Below are positions 1-5,524 of a DNA stretch of 24,766 nucleotides, piece after piece. Each line of letters opens with the position of its first letter. Within the stretch, counting starts at the first letter, position 1. The stretch is from a virus. Both the position numbers and the translations under genes were made by a program. The notes under the pieces are model-generated. The model was not told the DNA's origin, made no database searches, and was given only the letters and a program-made list of their open reading frames with translations. Where the stretch lies: IMG/VR virus record IMGVR_UViG_3300032298_000173, positions 1-24,766 of that record; one strand, given 5' to 3'.

Positions 1-690
1 CATACGCATGTGCTTGAGCTTGACCAGTGGGATGCCCAATACGTTGTGGCACCCGCCGGAATTGATCGACGCACCAAGGTTGGTAAAGCTGAATGGGAAG
101 TATTCCAGACAGCCATCGGCACTCGCACTGTGATCAGCCGCGAGGATGCAGACCTTGTGATGAAGATCGGGCGATCAGTGCTTAGCCACCCTGCTGCGGC
201 CTATCTGCTTGGCTTGCCTGGTAAGGCAGAGACCACGCACATGTGGATTGATGAGATCAGCGGCTTGCAATGCAAGTGCCGCCCGGATTGGCTGCTGGAT
301 GACGGCAGCATGATCCTGGATCTCAAAACCACCGAGGACGCCAGTCCCAGGGCATTTCAGCAGGTGATCGCCAAGTGGCGTTACCACGTCCAAGCTGCGT
401 GGTATTTGGACGGCATTGAAAAGGCAACGGGCAAACGCCCTGAGCAATTTATTTTTCTTGCTGTCGAGAAAAAGCCACCGTACGTCTGTGCGGCGTACGT
501 TGCAGATCCGCAAATGGTTGAGATTGGCGGCCAGACTGCTCGCGCAGATCTGGACAAACTCAACATATGCAAGGCTGCTGACTATTGGCCTGGGTATAGC
601 GACCAGGTGGAGGTCATTAACCTTCCACCATGGATGCGACCCAAAGCTGATGGGACTATGCCTACACCAACTGAAATTGAAACCTACTAA
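1..690 (+). CDS. RecE-like PD-(D/E)XK exonuclease (DUF3799 type), 5' partial
   Basis: Probable phage exonuclease that resects double-stranded DNA so the RecT encoded next can anneal strands. The frame is open to base 1 (His-Thr-His before the GTG at 10), so the N-terminus lies outside the window and the GTG is probably not the true start. Numbering from that GTG: the segment YVVAP.GIDRRTK is typical of the family; then come Glu74, CRPDW with Asp93, ILDLKTT with Asp104 and Lys106 (the D-x-K metal-binding pair), and QAAWY at 128-132, matching the QxxxY motif of RecB-like nucleases. TAA overlaps the recT ATG by one base (TAATG), so the two are translationally coupled. Assignment to the RecE/DUF3799 group is from motif recognition; exonuclease function is inferred from context. 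Confidence 0.85.
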   Translation, partial: HTHVLELDQWDAQYVVAPAGIDRRTKVGKAEWEVFQTAIGTRTVISREDADLVMKIGRSVLSHPAAAYLLGLPGKAETTHMWIDEISGLQCKCRPDWLLDDGSMILDLKTTEDASPRAFQQVIAKWRYHVQAAWYLDGIEKATGKRPEQFIFLAVEKKPPYVCAAYVADPQMVEIGGQTARADLDKLNICKAADYWPGYSDQVEVINLPPWMRPKADGTMPTPTEIETY

Positions 691-1352
691 TGGAAAACAC
701 AGCAATTACAACAACCAACAACTCGGTCTTCTCTGGCATCCAAGCTTTCGAAGATGCCCAGCGCATTGCGAAAGCTTTGGCCAGTAGCACGTTGATTCCA
801 CCGCAGTTCCAAGGGCAAAACGGTTTTGCCAACTGCTTGGTGGCGCTTGAGATTGCAGGGCGGATGAACATCAGCCCGTTTCTGTGTATGCAGCATTTGC
901 ACATCATCCACGGGCGCCCCAGCTGGAGCAGCGCTTTTATCATCGCCATGGTCAATGGCTGCGGCCGATTTACGCCGCTGCAGTTTGAGATCAGCGGCGA
1001 AGGTGACAGCCTTGCTTGCTATGCCGTTGCCACGGACATCAAGACCCAGCAGGAGTTGAAGGGACCAACCATCACAATGTTGATGGCAAAAAAAGAAGGA
1101 TGGGCCACTAAGTCTGGCAGCAAATGGCTGACCATGCCGGAGCTGATGATTCGGTACAGAAGCGCAGCATTCTGGGGACGTCTTTTTGCCGGTGATTTGC
1201 TGGTGGGTCTACAGACTCAGGAGGAGGTAATTGACGTGCAAACCGTTAAGGTTTCCGTCGGGATTGACGAACTCAACGCAAAGGTTCAGGCTGCACCAGT
1301 TGTTGAACCTGAACCGGCCAAGCCGGTTGAGGAACCTGATGACCTCTTCTGA
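690..1352 (+). CDS. recT: RecT family single-strand annealing protein
   Basis: 220-aa RecT-type recombinase, which coats ssDNA and promotes annealing in phage recombination together with the upstream nuclease. Diagnostic stretches are the N-terminal AQRIAKALASS.LIP, the ALEIAGRMNISPF.CMQ..HIIHG.P.WSS segment (about residues 53-81), and EGWATKSGSKW.TMPELMIRYR.AAFWGRLFAGDLL (about 127-170), the conserved core in this branch. The tail after about residue 190 is Pro/Glu-rich and ends EEPDDLF, resembling the acidic C-terminal tip of SSB proteins; the next-but-one gene product ends EADLF. The start ATG overlaps the upstream stop by one base. The 3' end overlaps the next gene by 14 nt. Confidence 0.88.
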   Translation: MENTAITTTNNSVFSGIQAFEDAQRIAKALASSTLIPPQFQGQNGFANCLVALEIAGRMNISPFLCMQHLHIIHGRPSWSSAFIIAMVNGCGRFTPLQFEISGEGDSLACYAVATDIKTQQELKGPTITMLMAKKEGWATKSGSKWLTMPELMIRYRSAAFWGRLFAGDLLVGLQTQEEVIDVQTVKVSVGIDELNAKVQAAPVVEPEPAKPVEEPDDLF

Positions 1353-1536
1353 CCTTACATTTTTCACCGACCTGCAATTGGCTGAGCGGTGGCACCTTCA
1401 CCGCCAGACGTTGATCCGATGGCGGTCTAGCAATACTGGACCTGCCTTTCTCAAGATCAACGGTCGCGTGCTTTATTCCCTGGCCGAGGTGGAGCAATAC
1501 GAAAAGGCCAACACCATCACACCTGACAACCAATGA
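1339..1536 (+). CDS. Small helix-turn-helix DNA-binding protein (MerR/excisionase type)
   Basis: 65-aa protein with a winged-helix excisionase-like (HTH_17/MerR-type) layout: LAERWHLHRQTLIRWR forms the helix-turn-helix, followed by GPAFLKINGRVLYSLAEVEQYE, the beta-wing plus closing helix typical of AlpA/Xis-like proteins. The ATG at 1339 is preferred over longer in-frame starts because a GAGG ribosome binding site sits at 1329-1332, 6 nt before it, and because it gives only a 14-nt overlap with recT. The stop overlaps the next ATG (ATGA). It could be a transcriptional regulator, or an excisionase if the element integrates; no integrase is seen here. Confidence 0.75.
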   Translation: MTSSDLTFFTDLQLAERWHLHRQTLIRWRSSNTGPAFLKINGRVLYSLAEVEQYEKANTITPDNQ

Positions 1537-1910
1537 CTTTCAAAGCAAACGGCGCATTGTTCAAGAACACACCTGAGAAGCTGCAAGAGCGCTTCAAGGA
1601 TCGCTACGATCCCAGCCGCAACTACCCGGCATTTGATGGCGTGTTCAGCATCAAGGAAGATGACCGGATGGCGTTTGCGTCATACATCATGAACGCCAAC
1701 CCCAATGATCGCGGTGAGATTCCCATCAAGATCAGCGGATGGACCAAACAGGCTGCTAGCGGCCAGAACTACCTGAGCCTTGCCTTTGAGCCTGACTACA
1801 AGACCATGAAGGCAATTGAAGAAAAGATGGAAGCTGCCGGTGCGGCTGACAGCTTGGCCAAGGCCACTGGTGGCGCCGTGGTTGAGGTGAGTGAGGCTGA
1901 CTTGTTCTGA
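1533..1910 (+). CDS. Putative ssDNA-binding (OB-fold-like) protein
   Basis: 125-aa protein, ATGA-coupled to the HTH gene and last gene before a strong terminator. The pattern ALFKN near the N-terminus, YPAFDGVFSI, GEIPIKISGWTKQAASGQNYLSLAFEPD and a short acidic C-terminal tail ending EADLF is what I expect of a small phage OB-fold single-strand-binding protein. Position in a RecE-RecT-like cluster supports this. I cannot name a family with certainty; the fold and ssDNA binding are inferred from the beta-rich GW.K.A.SG..YLSL segment and the SSB-like tail. An alternative is a small accessory protein of recombination without direct DNA binding. Confidence 0.6.
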   Translation: MTFKANGALFKNTPEKLQERFKDRYDPSRNYPAFDGVFSIKEDDRMAFASYIMNANPNDRGEIPIKISGWTKQAASGQNYLSLAFEPDYKTMKAIEEKMEAAGAADSLAKATGGAVVEVSEADLF

Positions 1911-1918
1911 TTGAATTG

Positions 1919-1940
1919 GCCCCGTTTTGGCGGGGCTTTT
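1919..1940 (+). terminator. Intrinsic terminator after the recombination genes
   Basis: Perfect 6-bp G+C stem GCCCCG/CGGGGC with a 6-nt loop (TTTTGG), followed directly by TTTT. It lies 9 nt after the stop of the ssDNA-binding gene and only 14 nt before the next ATG (1955), leaving almost no room for a separate promoter. Confidence 0.85.
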
Positions 1941-1954
1941 ACCCCCAACTTTTA

Positions 1955-2257
1955 ATGAATTGCCCGAATTGCGGTAGCAAAAACAACCGCACACCAGTAA
2001 CCAATGGGCACCTACCTGACGAGGTGGTGCGCAAACGGGTCTGCAAGGCTTGCGGCCATGCTTGGTTCACGGTCGAGATGACTGTTCCTGTTTACGCCAT
2101 TGGTTGGTCTGATCGACACCAGCACAAGCCGGTACTGCGGACACCGATCACGCTGGAGCCAAGCTTTTTTGAGGCTGCTGATGTGATGGAGAACCTGGCA
2201 AAGGCCAACGCTGCCATCCAAAGGAAAGCGGCGCTCAAGTACGGTGAAAATTTGTAA
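1955..2257 (+). CDS. NrdR-like zinc-ribbon protein
   Basis: 100-aa protein with an N-terminal zinc ribbon: C3-P-N-C6 and C30-K-A-C33 with KRVCKACGHAWFTVE, the arrangement of the NrdR repressor N-terminus. The ATP-cone that follows in NrdR is absent; the rest is a hydrophilic helical tail. In cellular NrdR the ribbon binds DNA boxes upstream of ribonucleotide reductase genes; here only metal and nucleic-acid binding can be inferred. The ATG at 1955 is chosen because an in-frame TTG at 1916 would place the N-terminus across the terminator hairpin. No clear Shine-Dalgarno is visible. Confidence 0.7.
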   Translation: MNCPNCGSKNNRTPVTNGHLPDEVVRKRVCKACGHAWFTVEMTVPVYAIGWSDRHQHKPVLRTPITLEPSFFEAADVMENLAKANAAIQRKAALKYGENL

Positions 2258-2273
2258 CACAACGCCTAATTCC

Positions 2274-2417
2274 ATGAACACTTATTATTTCTCCATCCCA
2301 GAAGCATCTGTCCTTGAATTTGTGCAAGCACCTACCCTGCTTGAAGCCAAAGAAGCTGCAACCGAAGAGTGGCTACCATTTCTTAGCCAAATGGAGTGGC
2401 TGCCAACCGATGACTAA
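2274..2417 (+). CDS. 47-aa hypothetical protein
   Basis: Small ORF starting MNTYYFSIPEASVLEF and ending LSQMEWLPTDD, with an acidic, probably alpha-helical middle (LLEAKEAATEEW). It starts 16 nt after the zinc-ribbon gene and its stop overlaps the next gene by 8 nt, the same junction type used elsewhere in this operon, which argues that it is translated. No family recognised and no membrane segment. Confidence 0.55.
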   Translation: MNTYYFSIPEASVLEFVQAPTLLEAKEAATEEWLPFLSQMEWLPTDD

Positions 2418-2703
2418 GGTTCCGCCAGAAGCAGTGCGCGACATCCTTTTGTCGCCTGACACCCACAAAGCCATGGCTCAACGGTATGGTATTTCACGCC
2501 AAACTGTTGAGCAAATACGCTTTGGTGTAGGCCACAAAAAACTGTTTCCCGAAATCCCTCGGCGAAATTCTTTTGCTAAGCATTCCTGTGAATGCTGTGC
2601 CTTGTGGCTTAAAGGCAAATGTTCTCTTGGCTTTCCAGAGCCAGCGCAAAATCTTTATTTTGCTGGAGAATGCAACATCTTTACTAAAATCTCAAATGAT
2701 TGA
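2410..2703 (+). CDS. HTH plus four-Cys module protein
   Basis: 97-aa protein. The N-terminal half looks like a helix-turn-helix: residues 17-40 (DTHKAMAQRYGISRQTVEQI) match the A..YG.S..TV..I pattern. The C-terminal half has a Cys module C60-x2-C63, W66, G-K-C71, LGFPEPAQN, FA.EC88, likely a zinc or Fe-S site. The same module occurs at residues 74-105 of the 3815-4195 product. The ATG at 2410 is preferred over an upstream in-frame ATG (2314) because the segment between overlaps the 47-aa ORF and has no domain character. Possibly a DNA-binding regulator; the target is unknown. Confidence 0.7.
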   Translation: MTKVPPEAVRDILLSPDTHKAMAQRYGISRQTVEQIRFGVGHKKLFPEIPRRNSFAKHSCECCALWLKGKCSLGFPEPAQNLYFAGECNIFTKISND

Positions 2704-2872
2704 CCACCTGAGCCGTCTTCAAGCACTTGTCAGCGATTCCGGCCTGTTTAAGGCTGGCCGCGAACATGAGCGCGAACACATCAAAGCTTTGATCCGTGTC
2801 CGCATGGATCAGTTGCATCACAATTCGGTAGCGTGGCAGGAGTGCCGCAACCTTTACAACATCATCAAATGA
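2696..2872 (+). CDS. 58-aa hypothetical helical protein
   Basis: Starts MIDHLSRLQALVSD, charged and helical throughout (GREHEREHIKALIRVRMDQL), ending in NLYNIIK. It overlaps the preceding gene by 8 nt and the next by 4 nt (ATGA). The reading frame is open further upstream, but that part overlaps the Cys module of the previous gene, so the ATG at 2696 is chosen. No family recognised. Confidence 0.6.
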   Translation: MIDHLSRLQALVSDSGLFKAGREHEREHIKALIRVRMDQLHHNSVAWQECRNLYNIIK

Positions 2873-3132
2873 AGCAACACGAGCTTGACCTGAACCGCTC
2901 CCGCTTTATGGACGCGCTGTATGCGGCCAGTGGCCGTACAAACGGCCTATACACCAACCTATGGCAGGAGTTTTGCGCCAGGCTTGGCACCAACCTCCGC
3001 GACACTGATGGGCGTATAATCCTGGCTGATTGCATCAAGGCAATCGGTGGCACCGAAAGCCACCTTGCCGAAAAGCACGCTATGGCCTGCATGGAAGCAA
3101 TTCGAATTCACCTAATGAAAGGATCAGAATGA
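2869..3132 (+). CDS. 87-aa hypothetical protein
   Basis: Begins MKQHELDLNRSRFMDALYAASGR and continues as an amphipathic helical protein (NLWQEFCARLGTNL, ILADCIKAIGG, HAMACMEAIRIHLM). It has three Cys in no obvious metal-binding arrangement. ATGA overlaps at both ends place it firmly in the operon. No family recognised. Confidence 0.65.
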   Translation: MKQHELDLNRSRFMDALYAASGRTNGLYTNLWQEFCARLGTNLRDTDGRIILADCIKAIGGTESHLAEKHAMACMEAIRIHLMKGSE

Positions 3133-3380
3133 CCGCACCAATTTTTTTCAAGTCTTACCTGCTGGGCCGTAACGTCCAATTGGATGAGATCAAGGATTTG
3201 TCGGACCAGGATTTGCGCACGTTGAACGTCGAGACGCTGGCTTCGCTTGACGAGTCTCGTTTTGAGTACAGCCAAATCGACAACAAGCATTCCGCTGATG
3301 CTGGCCCGACATTTGCCCGCATGAAGATTGCGGGTTACTTTCAGGCTGCCATCAAAATTGAGCTTTCAACCGATGCCTGA
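3129..3380 (+). CDS. 83-aa hypothetical protein
   Basis: Starts MTAPIFFKSYLLGRNVQLDEIKDLSDQD and is acidic and soluble. An AAAGGA Shine-Dalgarno at 3118-3123 is 5 nt upstream of the ATG, which also forms an ATGA overlap with the preceding stop; this decides the start over a longer open frame. The next gene begins 8 nt before its stop. No recognisable domain. Confidence 0.65.
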   Translation: MTAPIFFKSYLLGRNVQLDEIKDLSDQDLRTLNVETLASLDESRFEYSQIDNKHSADAGPTFARMKIAGYFQAAIKIELSTDA

Positions 3381-3588
3381 TTTAGTCAACCATCCGCCGC
3401 ATTACACCGATGGCGCCGTTGAATGCATTGACGCCATTGCAGCGCAACTGACACCAGAAGAATACAGAGGCTATTTAAAAGGAAACATTGCCAAGTATAT
3501 CTGGCGTGAGCGCCATAAAGGTGGGATAGAATCACTGAGGAAGGCACGCTGGTATTTAAACCTTCTTATTACTACCATTGAATCATGA
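3373..3588 (+). CDS. DUF3310 (SaV-like) phage protein
   Basis: 71-aa protein matching the DUF3310 consensus: VNHPPHYTDGAVECIDAI at the N-terminus, then EEYRGYLKGNIAKYIWRERHKGG and LRKARWYLNLLI. The domain is frequent in tailed phages; from memory it is related to the T7 gp1.7 nucleotide kinase region, but no kinase motif can be read here, so function stays open (nucleotide metabolism is a guess). The ATG at 3373 is chosen because the family normally begins within a few residues of the NHPPHY motif. It overlaps its neighbours by 8 nt and 4 nt. Confidence 0.85.
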   Translation: MPDLVNHPPHYTDGAVECIDAIAAQLTPEEYRGYLKGNIAKYIWRERHKGGIESLRKARWYLNLLITTIES

Positions 3589-3818
3589 AAGCACCATTCC
3601 TTACAGCGCTTGAGAACTGGGCGCTGCGTTTCCTAATCAGCAGCCCACGGGTGGGTCTTGTGATTGTCAAAAATCACACGGGCAACGGCATTTACGTTGC
3701 CTCCGATCTATCCGATCCAACACTGCCGCTTCAATTTCGGGAAGAAAAAGATCAAGAACCACTGTCGATGCAACTGGAACGGTTGTATCACGAACCTGCA
3801 TATGGTGAACTCAAATGA
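3585..3818 (+). CDS. 77-aa hypothetical protein
   Basis: N-terminal amphipathic stretch (FLTALENWALRFLISSPRVGLVIVK) followed by an acidic hydrophilic tail (REEKDQEPLSMQLERLYHEP). It is not hydrophobic enough for a confident membrane anchor. ATGA overlaps join it to DUF3310 upstream and to the Cys-module gene downstream. No family recognised. Confidence 0.6.
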   Translation: MKAPFLTALENWALRFLISSPRVGLVIVKNHTGNGIYVASDLSDPTLPLQFREEKDQEPLSMQLERLYHEPAYGELK

Positions 3819-4195
3819 TCGTTCTCTATAGCGGTAGGGTCATCGTTGAACGATTGAAGTTGTCTGAAAACTGGCGCGCCAAAATTCGCGTACCCGGCCA
3901 GCCTGAAACAATTCTTGACCTTTGCACGCCTGACGTGCGAGAGGCGTACATCCGTGCGCAGTACCACTATTTGGCACTACGTAAAAACCAACCAATTGAA
4001 GAAATTGAAACTGAGTTCTATGGAAAAGCTAAATGCTGGTCTTGTATCCATTGGTTGCCAAGGGGTGACCAATGCAGTTTTGGATTCCCGGAAGCACGGC
4101 AGAATGGGGGGCGCTTTGCCGCACGTTGCGGGTTGTACGACGATGGAAAGGAAGGTGTTGGACAGGATGGACCGGGGCGATGGCCGCTGGATTGA
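3815..4195 (+). CDS. 126-aa protein with C-terminal four-Cys module
   Basis: The N-terminal 70 residues form a small unrecognised domain (VRVPG-type beta strands followed by a helix, VREAYIRAQYHYLALRK). The C-terminal part carries the module C74-x2-C77, W80, C87, FGFPEARQN, FAARC105, the same arrangement seen in the 2410-2703 product, with Cys spacings of 3, 10 and 18 against 3, 8 and 17. The four Cys suggest a zinc finger or small Fe-S cluster. ATGA-coupled to the preceding gene. The next small ORF starts inside its 3' end. Confidence 0.7.
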   Translation: MIVLYSGRVIVERLKLSENWRAKIRVPGQPETILDLCTPDVREAYIRAQYHYLALRKNQPIEEIETEFYGKAKCWSCIHWLPRGDQCSFGFPEARQNGGRFAARCGLYDDGKEGVGQDGPGRWPLD

Positions 4196-4313
4196 ATTGC
4201 TGGACCACAGCTTTGGTGAAGAACCGCTGTACCGCGCTTGCGGCCAAAACGGTGCCCTCTGCCGATATACCAACGATCTTTGGCAGGCTGAAATTTACGT
4301 GCAGTATTACTGA
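4143..4313 (+). CDS. 56-aa hypothetical protein
   Basis: Small ORF with a composition like a real protein: GDGRWIELLDHSFGEEPLYRA, then YTNDLWQAEIYVQYY. It overlaps the preceding gene by 53 nt if the ATG at 4143 is used. An internal ATG at 4167, with an AGGAAGG-like sequence ending 11 nt before it, would give 48 aa and a 29-nt overlap and may be the real start. It is the last + strand gene before the opposite-strand HNH island, whose end it overlaps by 7 nt. Confidence 0.45.
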   Translation: MERKVLDRMDRGDGRWIELLDHSFGEEPLYRACGQNGALCRYTNDLWQAEIYVQYY

Positions 4314-4627
4314 GTAAGCCACGAGTCGATGGCTTCTTCGCGAGTCAGGCTGTGAAACGGCTGAGCACGAAACCATTCGCGCCAATCACGATGCCCTTTG
4401 CTGCCGTTGCACATGATGCAAGCGCCGCAGAGATTTTCTGGCACGGTTAACCCACCCATAACCTTGGGGATGATGTGGTCAAGCGTGGCGCTGCGGGGAC
4501 CCAGTTGCTCATTGCAGTAGGCGCAGCAGTAATCACTGCGAAGCAGCACGGCATCACGCCATCGCCGCTTCGCCTCCTTCCTCGGTATCAATGTTGTCCC
4601 GTCGATTTGATGATCCACTGTTGGCAT
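4307..4627 (-). CDS. HNH endonuclease
   Basis: 106-aa HNH nuclease encoded against the surrounding operon. Motifs: C35-x2-C38 (zinc), L-D50-H51-IIPKVMGG (first catalytic His), ENL with Asn66, and C70-x2-C73-N74-x-SKG (second zinc pair and end of the beta-beta-alpha fold). The C-terminal DWREWFRAQPF tail is typical of short HNH proteins of cyanobacteria and cyanophages. The ATG at 4627 is preferred; the frame is open much further upstream but that part is low-complexity and overlaps the 76-aa ORF. Its location as a reversed insert suggests a homing-type or mobile nuclease. No Shine-Dalgarno seen. Confidence 0.85.
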   Translation of the reverse strand: MPTVDHQIDGTTLIPRKEAKRRWRDAVLLRSDYCCAYCNEQLGPRSATLDHIIPKVMGGLTVPENLCGACIMCNGSKGHRDWREWFRAQPFHSLTREEAIDSWLTQ

Positions 4628-4784
4628 CTGGCAGGGGAAACATTTCGATCTCAAGCGACAGCAGATCATCCTCGTTCTCGATGAACTCGGTGATCCGTGC
4701 ATACATGTCTGCTGGCAGCTCTTCGGGGTCAGTCTCCGAACGAACCACCACCAGGGCAGTGATCTCGAACAGATATGGCTGCAC
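4554..4784 (-). CDS. Acidic 76-aa hypothetical protein upstream of HNH
   Basis: Starts at a GTG (4784), the only start between the upstream in-frame stop (4809-4811) and the conserved-looking core. The sequence is protein-like: PYLFEITALVVVRS, then an acidic stretch DPEELPADMYARITEFIENEDD. It overlaps the HNH gene by 74 nt in another frame, so the two are probably co-transcribed. Unknown function; such a small acidic partner could be a regulator or simply cargo of the HNH island. Confidence 0.5.
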   Translation of the reverse strand: MQPYLFEITALVVVRSETDPEELPADMYARITEFIENEDDLLSLEIEMFPLPDANSGSSNRRDNIDTEEGGEAAMA

Positions 4785-4856
4785 GGAGCAGTTGCCGCTG
4801 CCTCTAGGTTAGCCAACGGGCACAAGCGTAAAGAATTGCAACAACACTGCCAGACG

Positions 4857-4898
4857 CGCCGCCTGCGGCGTATTCTGTCTGCACGGGAGGCAACTCCC
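4857..4898 (+). promoter_or_regulatory. Two tandem hairpins ahead of the 52-aa membrane protein gene
   Basis: Within the 132-nt gap between the HNH island and the next + gene there are two perfect 5-bp hairpins: CGCCG-CCTG-CGGCG (4857-4870) and GGGAG-GCAA-CTCCC (4885-4898, a GNRA-type loop). Neither is followed by a T-run, so they are not ordinary terminators. They may be a leader RNA structure or protein-binding site for the gene starting at 4917. A TATTCT at 4871-4876 could be a -10 element, but no convincing -35 was found. Confidence 0.35.
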
Positions 4899-4916
4899 AC
4901 AATTAAATGGAATCAA

Positions 4917-5075
4917 ATGAACATCACCGCTTCTTCCACCAAGGCCGAGATCATCGACGCATCCTGCGAGTTGATCGACACCCAAGCCGAGCAGATCAAC
5001 GATCTCAAGGAGCGCCAACTGATCCTCTGGACCATTGTTGGCATCCTGTCCGTACTGCTTGCATTCGGCGCCTAA
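4917..5075 (+). CDS. Small single-pass membrane protein (52 aa)
   Basis: Starts MNITASSTKAEIIDASCELIDTQ, with a hydrophilic helical N-terminal region (TQAEQINDLKERQ) followed by one C-terminal membrane segment (LILWTIVGILSVLLAFGA). Tail-anchored topology with the soluble helix in the cytoplasm is likely. The ATG at 4917 is chosen because the open frame upstream crosses the two hairpins and is Arg-rich and unstructured. It is followed within 8 nt by a strong terminator. Candidate accessory lysis, superinfection-exclusion or membrane-remodelling protein; nothing decides between these. Confidence 0.65.
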   Translation: MNITASSTKAEIIDASCELIDTQAEQINDLKERQLILWTIVGILSVLLAFGA

Positions 5076-5083
5076 CAACAACG

Positions 5084-5104
5084 GGGCACTTCGGTGCCCT
5101 TTTT
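5084..5104 (+). terminator. Intrinsic terminator with UUCG tetraloop
   Basis: Perfect 6-bp stem GGGCAC/GTGCCC closed by TTCG (the exceptionally stable C-UUCG-G loop) and followed by TTTTT. It ends 10 nt before the ATG at 5115, the same tight terminator-start arrangement seen at 1919-1955. Confidence 0.9.
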
Positions 5105-5114
5105 CATTACCTAC

Positions 5115-5282
5115 ATGAACTACGCACTTCAAATCCACGACATTCAAGTCGGACTATTCGACACCCACATTGGGGCCACGGCTTTTGCTGAGCAGAACGG
5201 GTTTGACAATTACACAATGATTAAGTTGTTTGACCCAGCAGAAGCGCCGGGTGTGATCTACCGCTTAAGGGAAAACCAATGA
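5115..5282 (+). CDS. 55-aa hypothetical protein
   Basis: Begins MNYALQIHDIQVGLFDTHIG and contains AFAEQNGFDNYTMIKLFDP, a mixed alpha/beta soluble small protein. It starts just after a terminator, so its expression requires read-through, antitermination or an unseen promoter. It is ATGA-coupled to the next gene. No family recognised. Confidence 0.6.
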   Translation: MNYALQIHDIQVGLFDTHIGATAFAEQNGFDNYTMIKLFDPAEAPGVIYRLRENQ

Positions 5283-5524
5283 GCTTTCGGTCTACCATCT
5301 CCACTGTTGCTGCGCTGGCCTCCATTGGAGTTACCAGCGTTGGCATCTACAAGGCCACTGAGATTCCCAAGCAGTCAATTGCCGAGCCGCAACAGCAAGT
5401 TCAGCCACCAGCACCGGTCACCATGGTGCCACCGCCTCAGGCGGTTACCTTGCCGCCGCCAATGGTCGAACCAATCCAAGAATTACCACCACCACCACCG
5501 TCAGACCTACCGATCCGCCAATGA
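5279..5524 (+). CDS. Membrane-anchored proline-rich protein (81 aa)
   Basis: N-terminal hydrophobic segment (ISTVAALASIGVTSVGIYKA, residues 7-26) after a short basic start, then a Pro/Gln-rich extended tail with repeated PPPQ, LPPPM and LPPPPP runs. It probably has an uncleaved signal anchor with an extended periplasmic stalk. Such a layout is reminiscent of spanin subunits or stalk proteins, but no lipobox Cys is present and the position in the early arm argues against a lysis role. ATGA-coupled on both sides. Confidence 0.6.
   Translation: MSFRSTISTVAALASIGVTSVGIYKATEIPKQSIAEPQQQVQPPAPVTMVPPPQAVTLPPPMVEPIQELPPPPPSDLPIRQ

Noticed and set aside
175-705. Long minus-strand frame opposite the nuclease gene
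   Set aside because: Antisense to a well-supported RecE-like gene; the sequence has no domain character and is Cys/His/Arg-scattered as expected for a shadow frame.
1680-1994. Minus-strand frame across the ssDNA-binding gene and terminator
   Set aside because: Runs through the terminator hairpin and has no recognisable protein pattern.
2314-2409. N-terminal extension of the HTH-Cys protein
   Set aside because: Overlaps the 47-aa ORF, lacks domain features; the ATG at 2410 gives the operon's usual 8-nt overlap.
4809-5147. Minus-strand 112-aa frame over the membrane protein gene
   Set aside because: Antisense to the 52-aa membrane protein and to a strong terminator; no motif.
5483-5499. CCA-rich microsatellite-like run
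   Set aside because: It codes for prolines in the 81-aa proline-rich protein and needs no other explanation.
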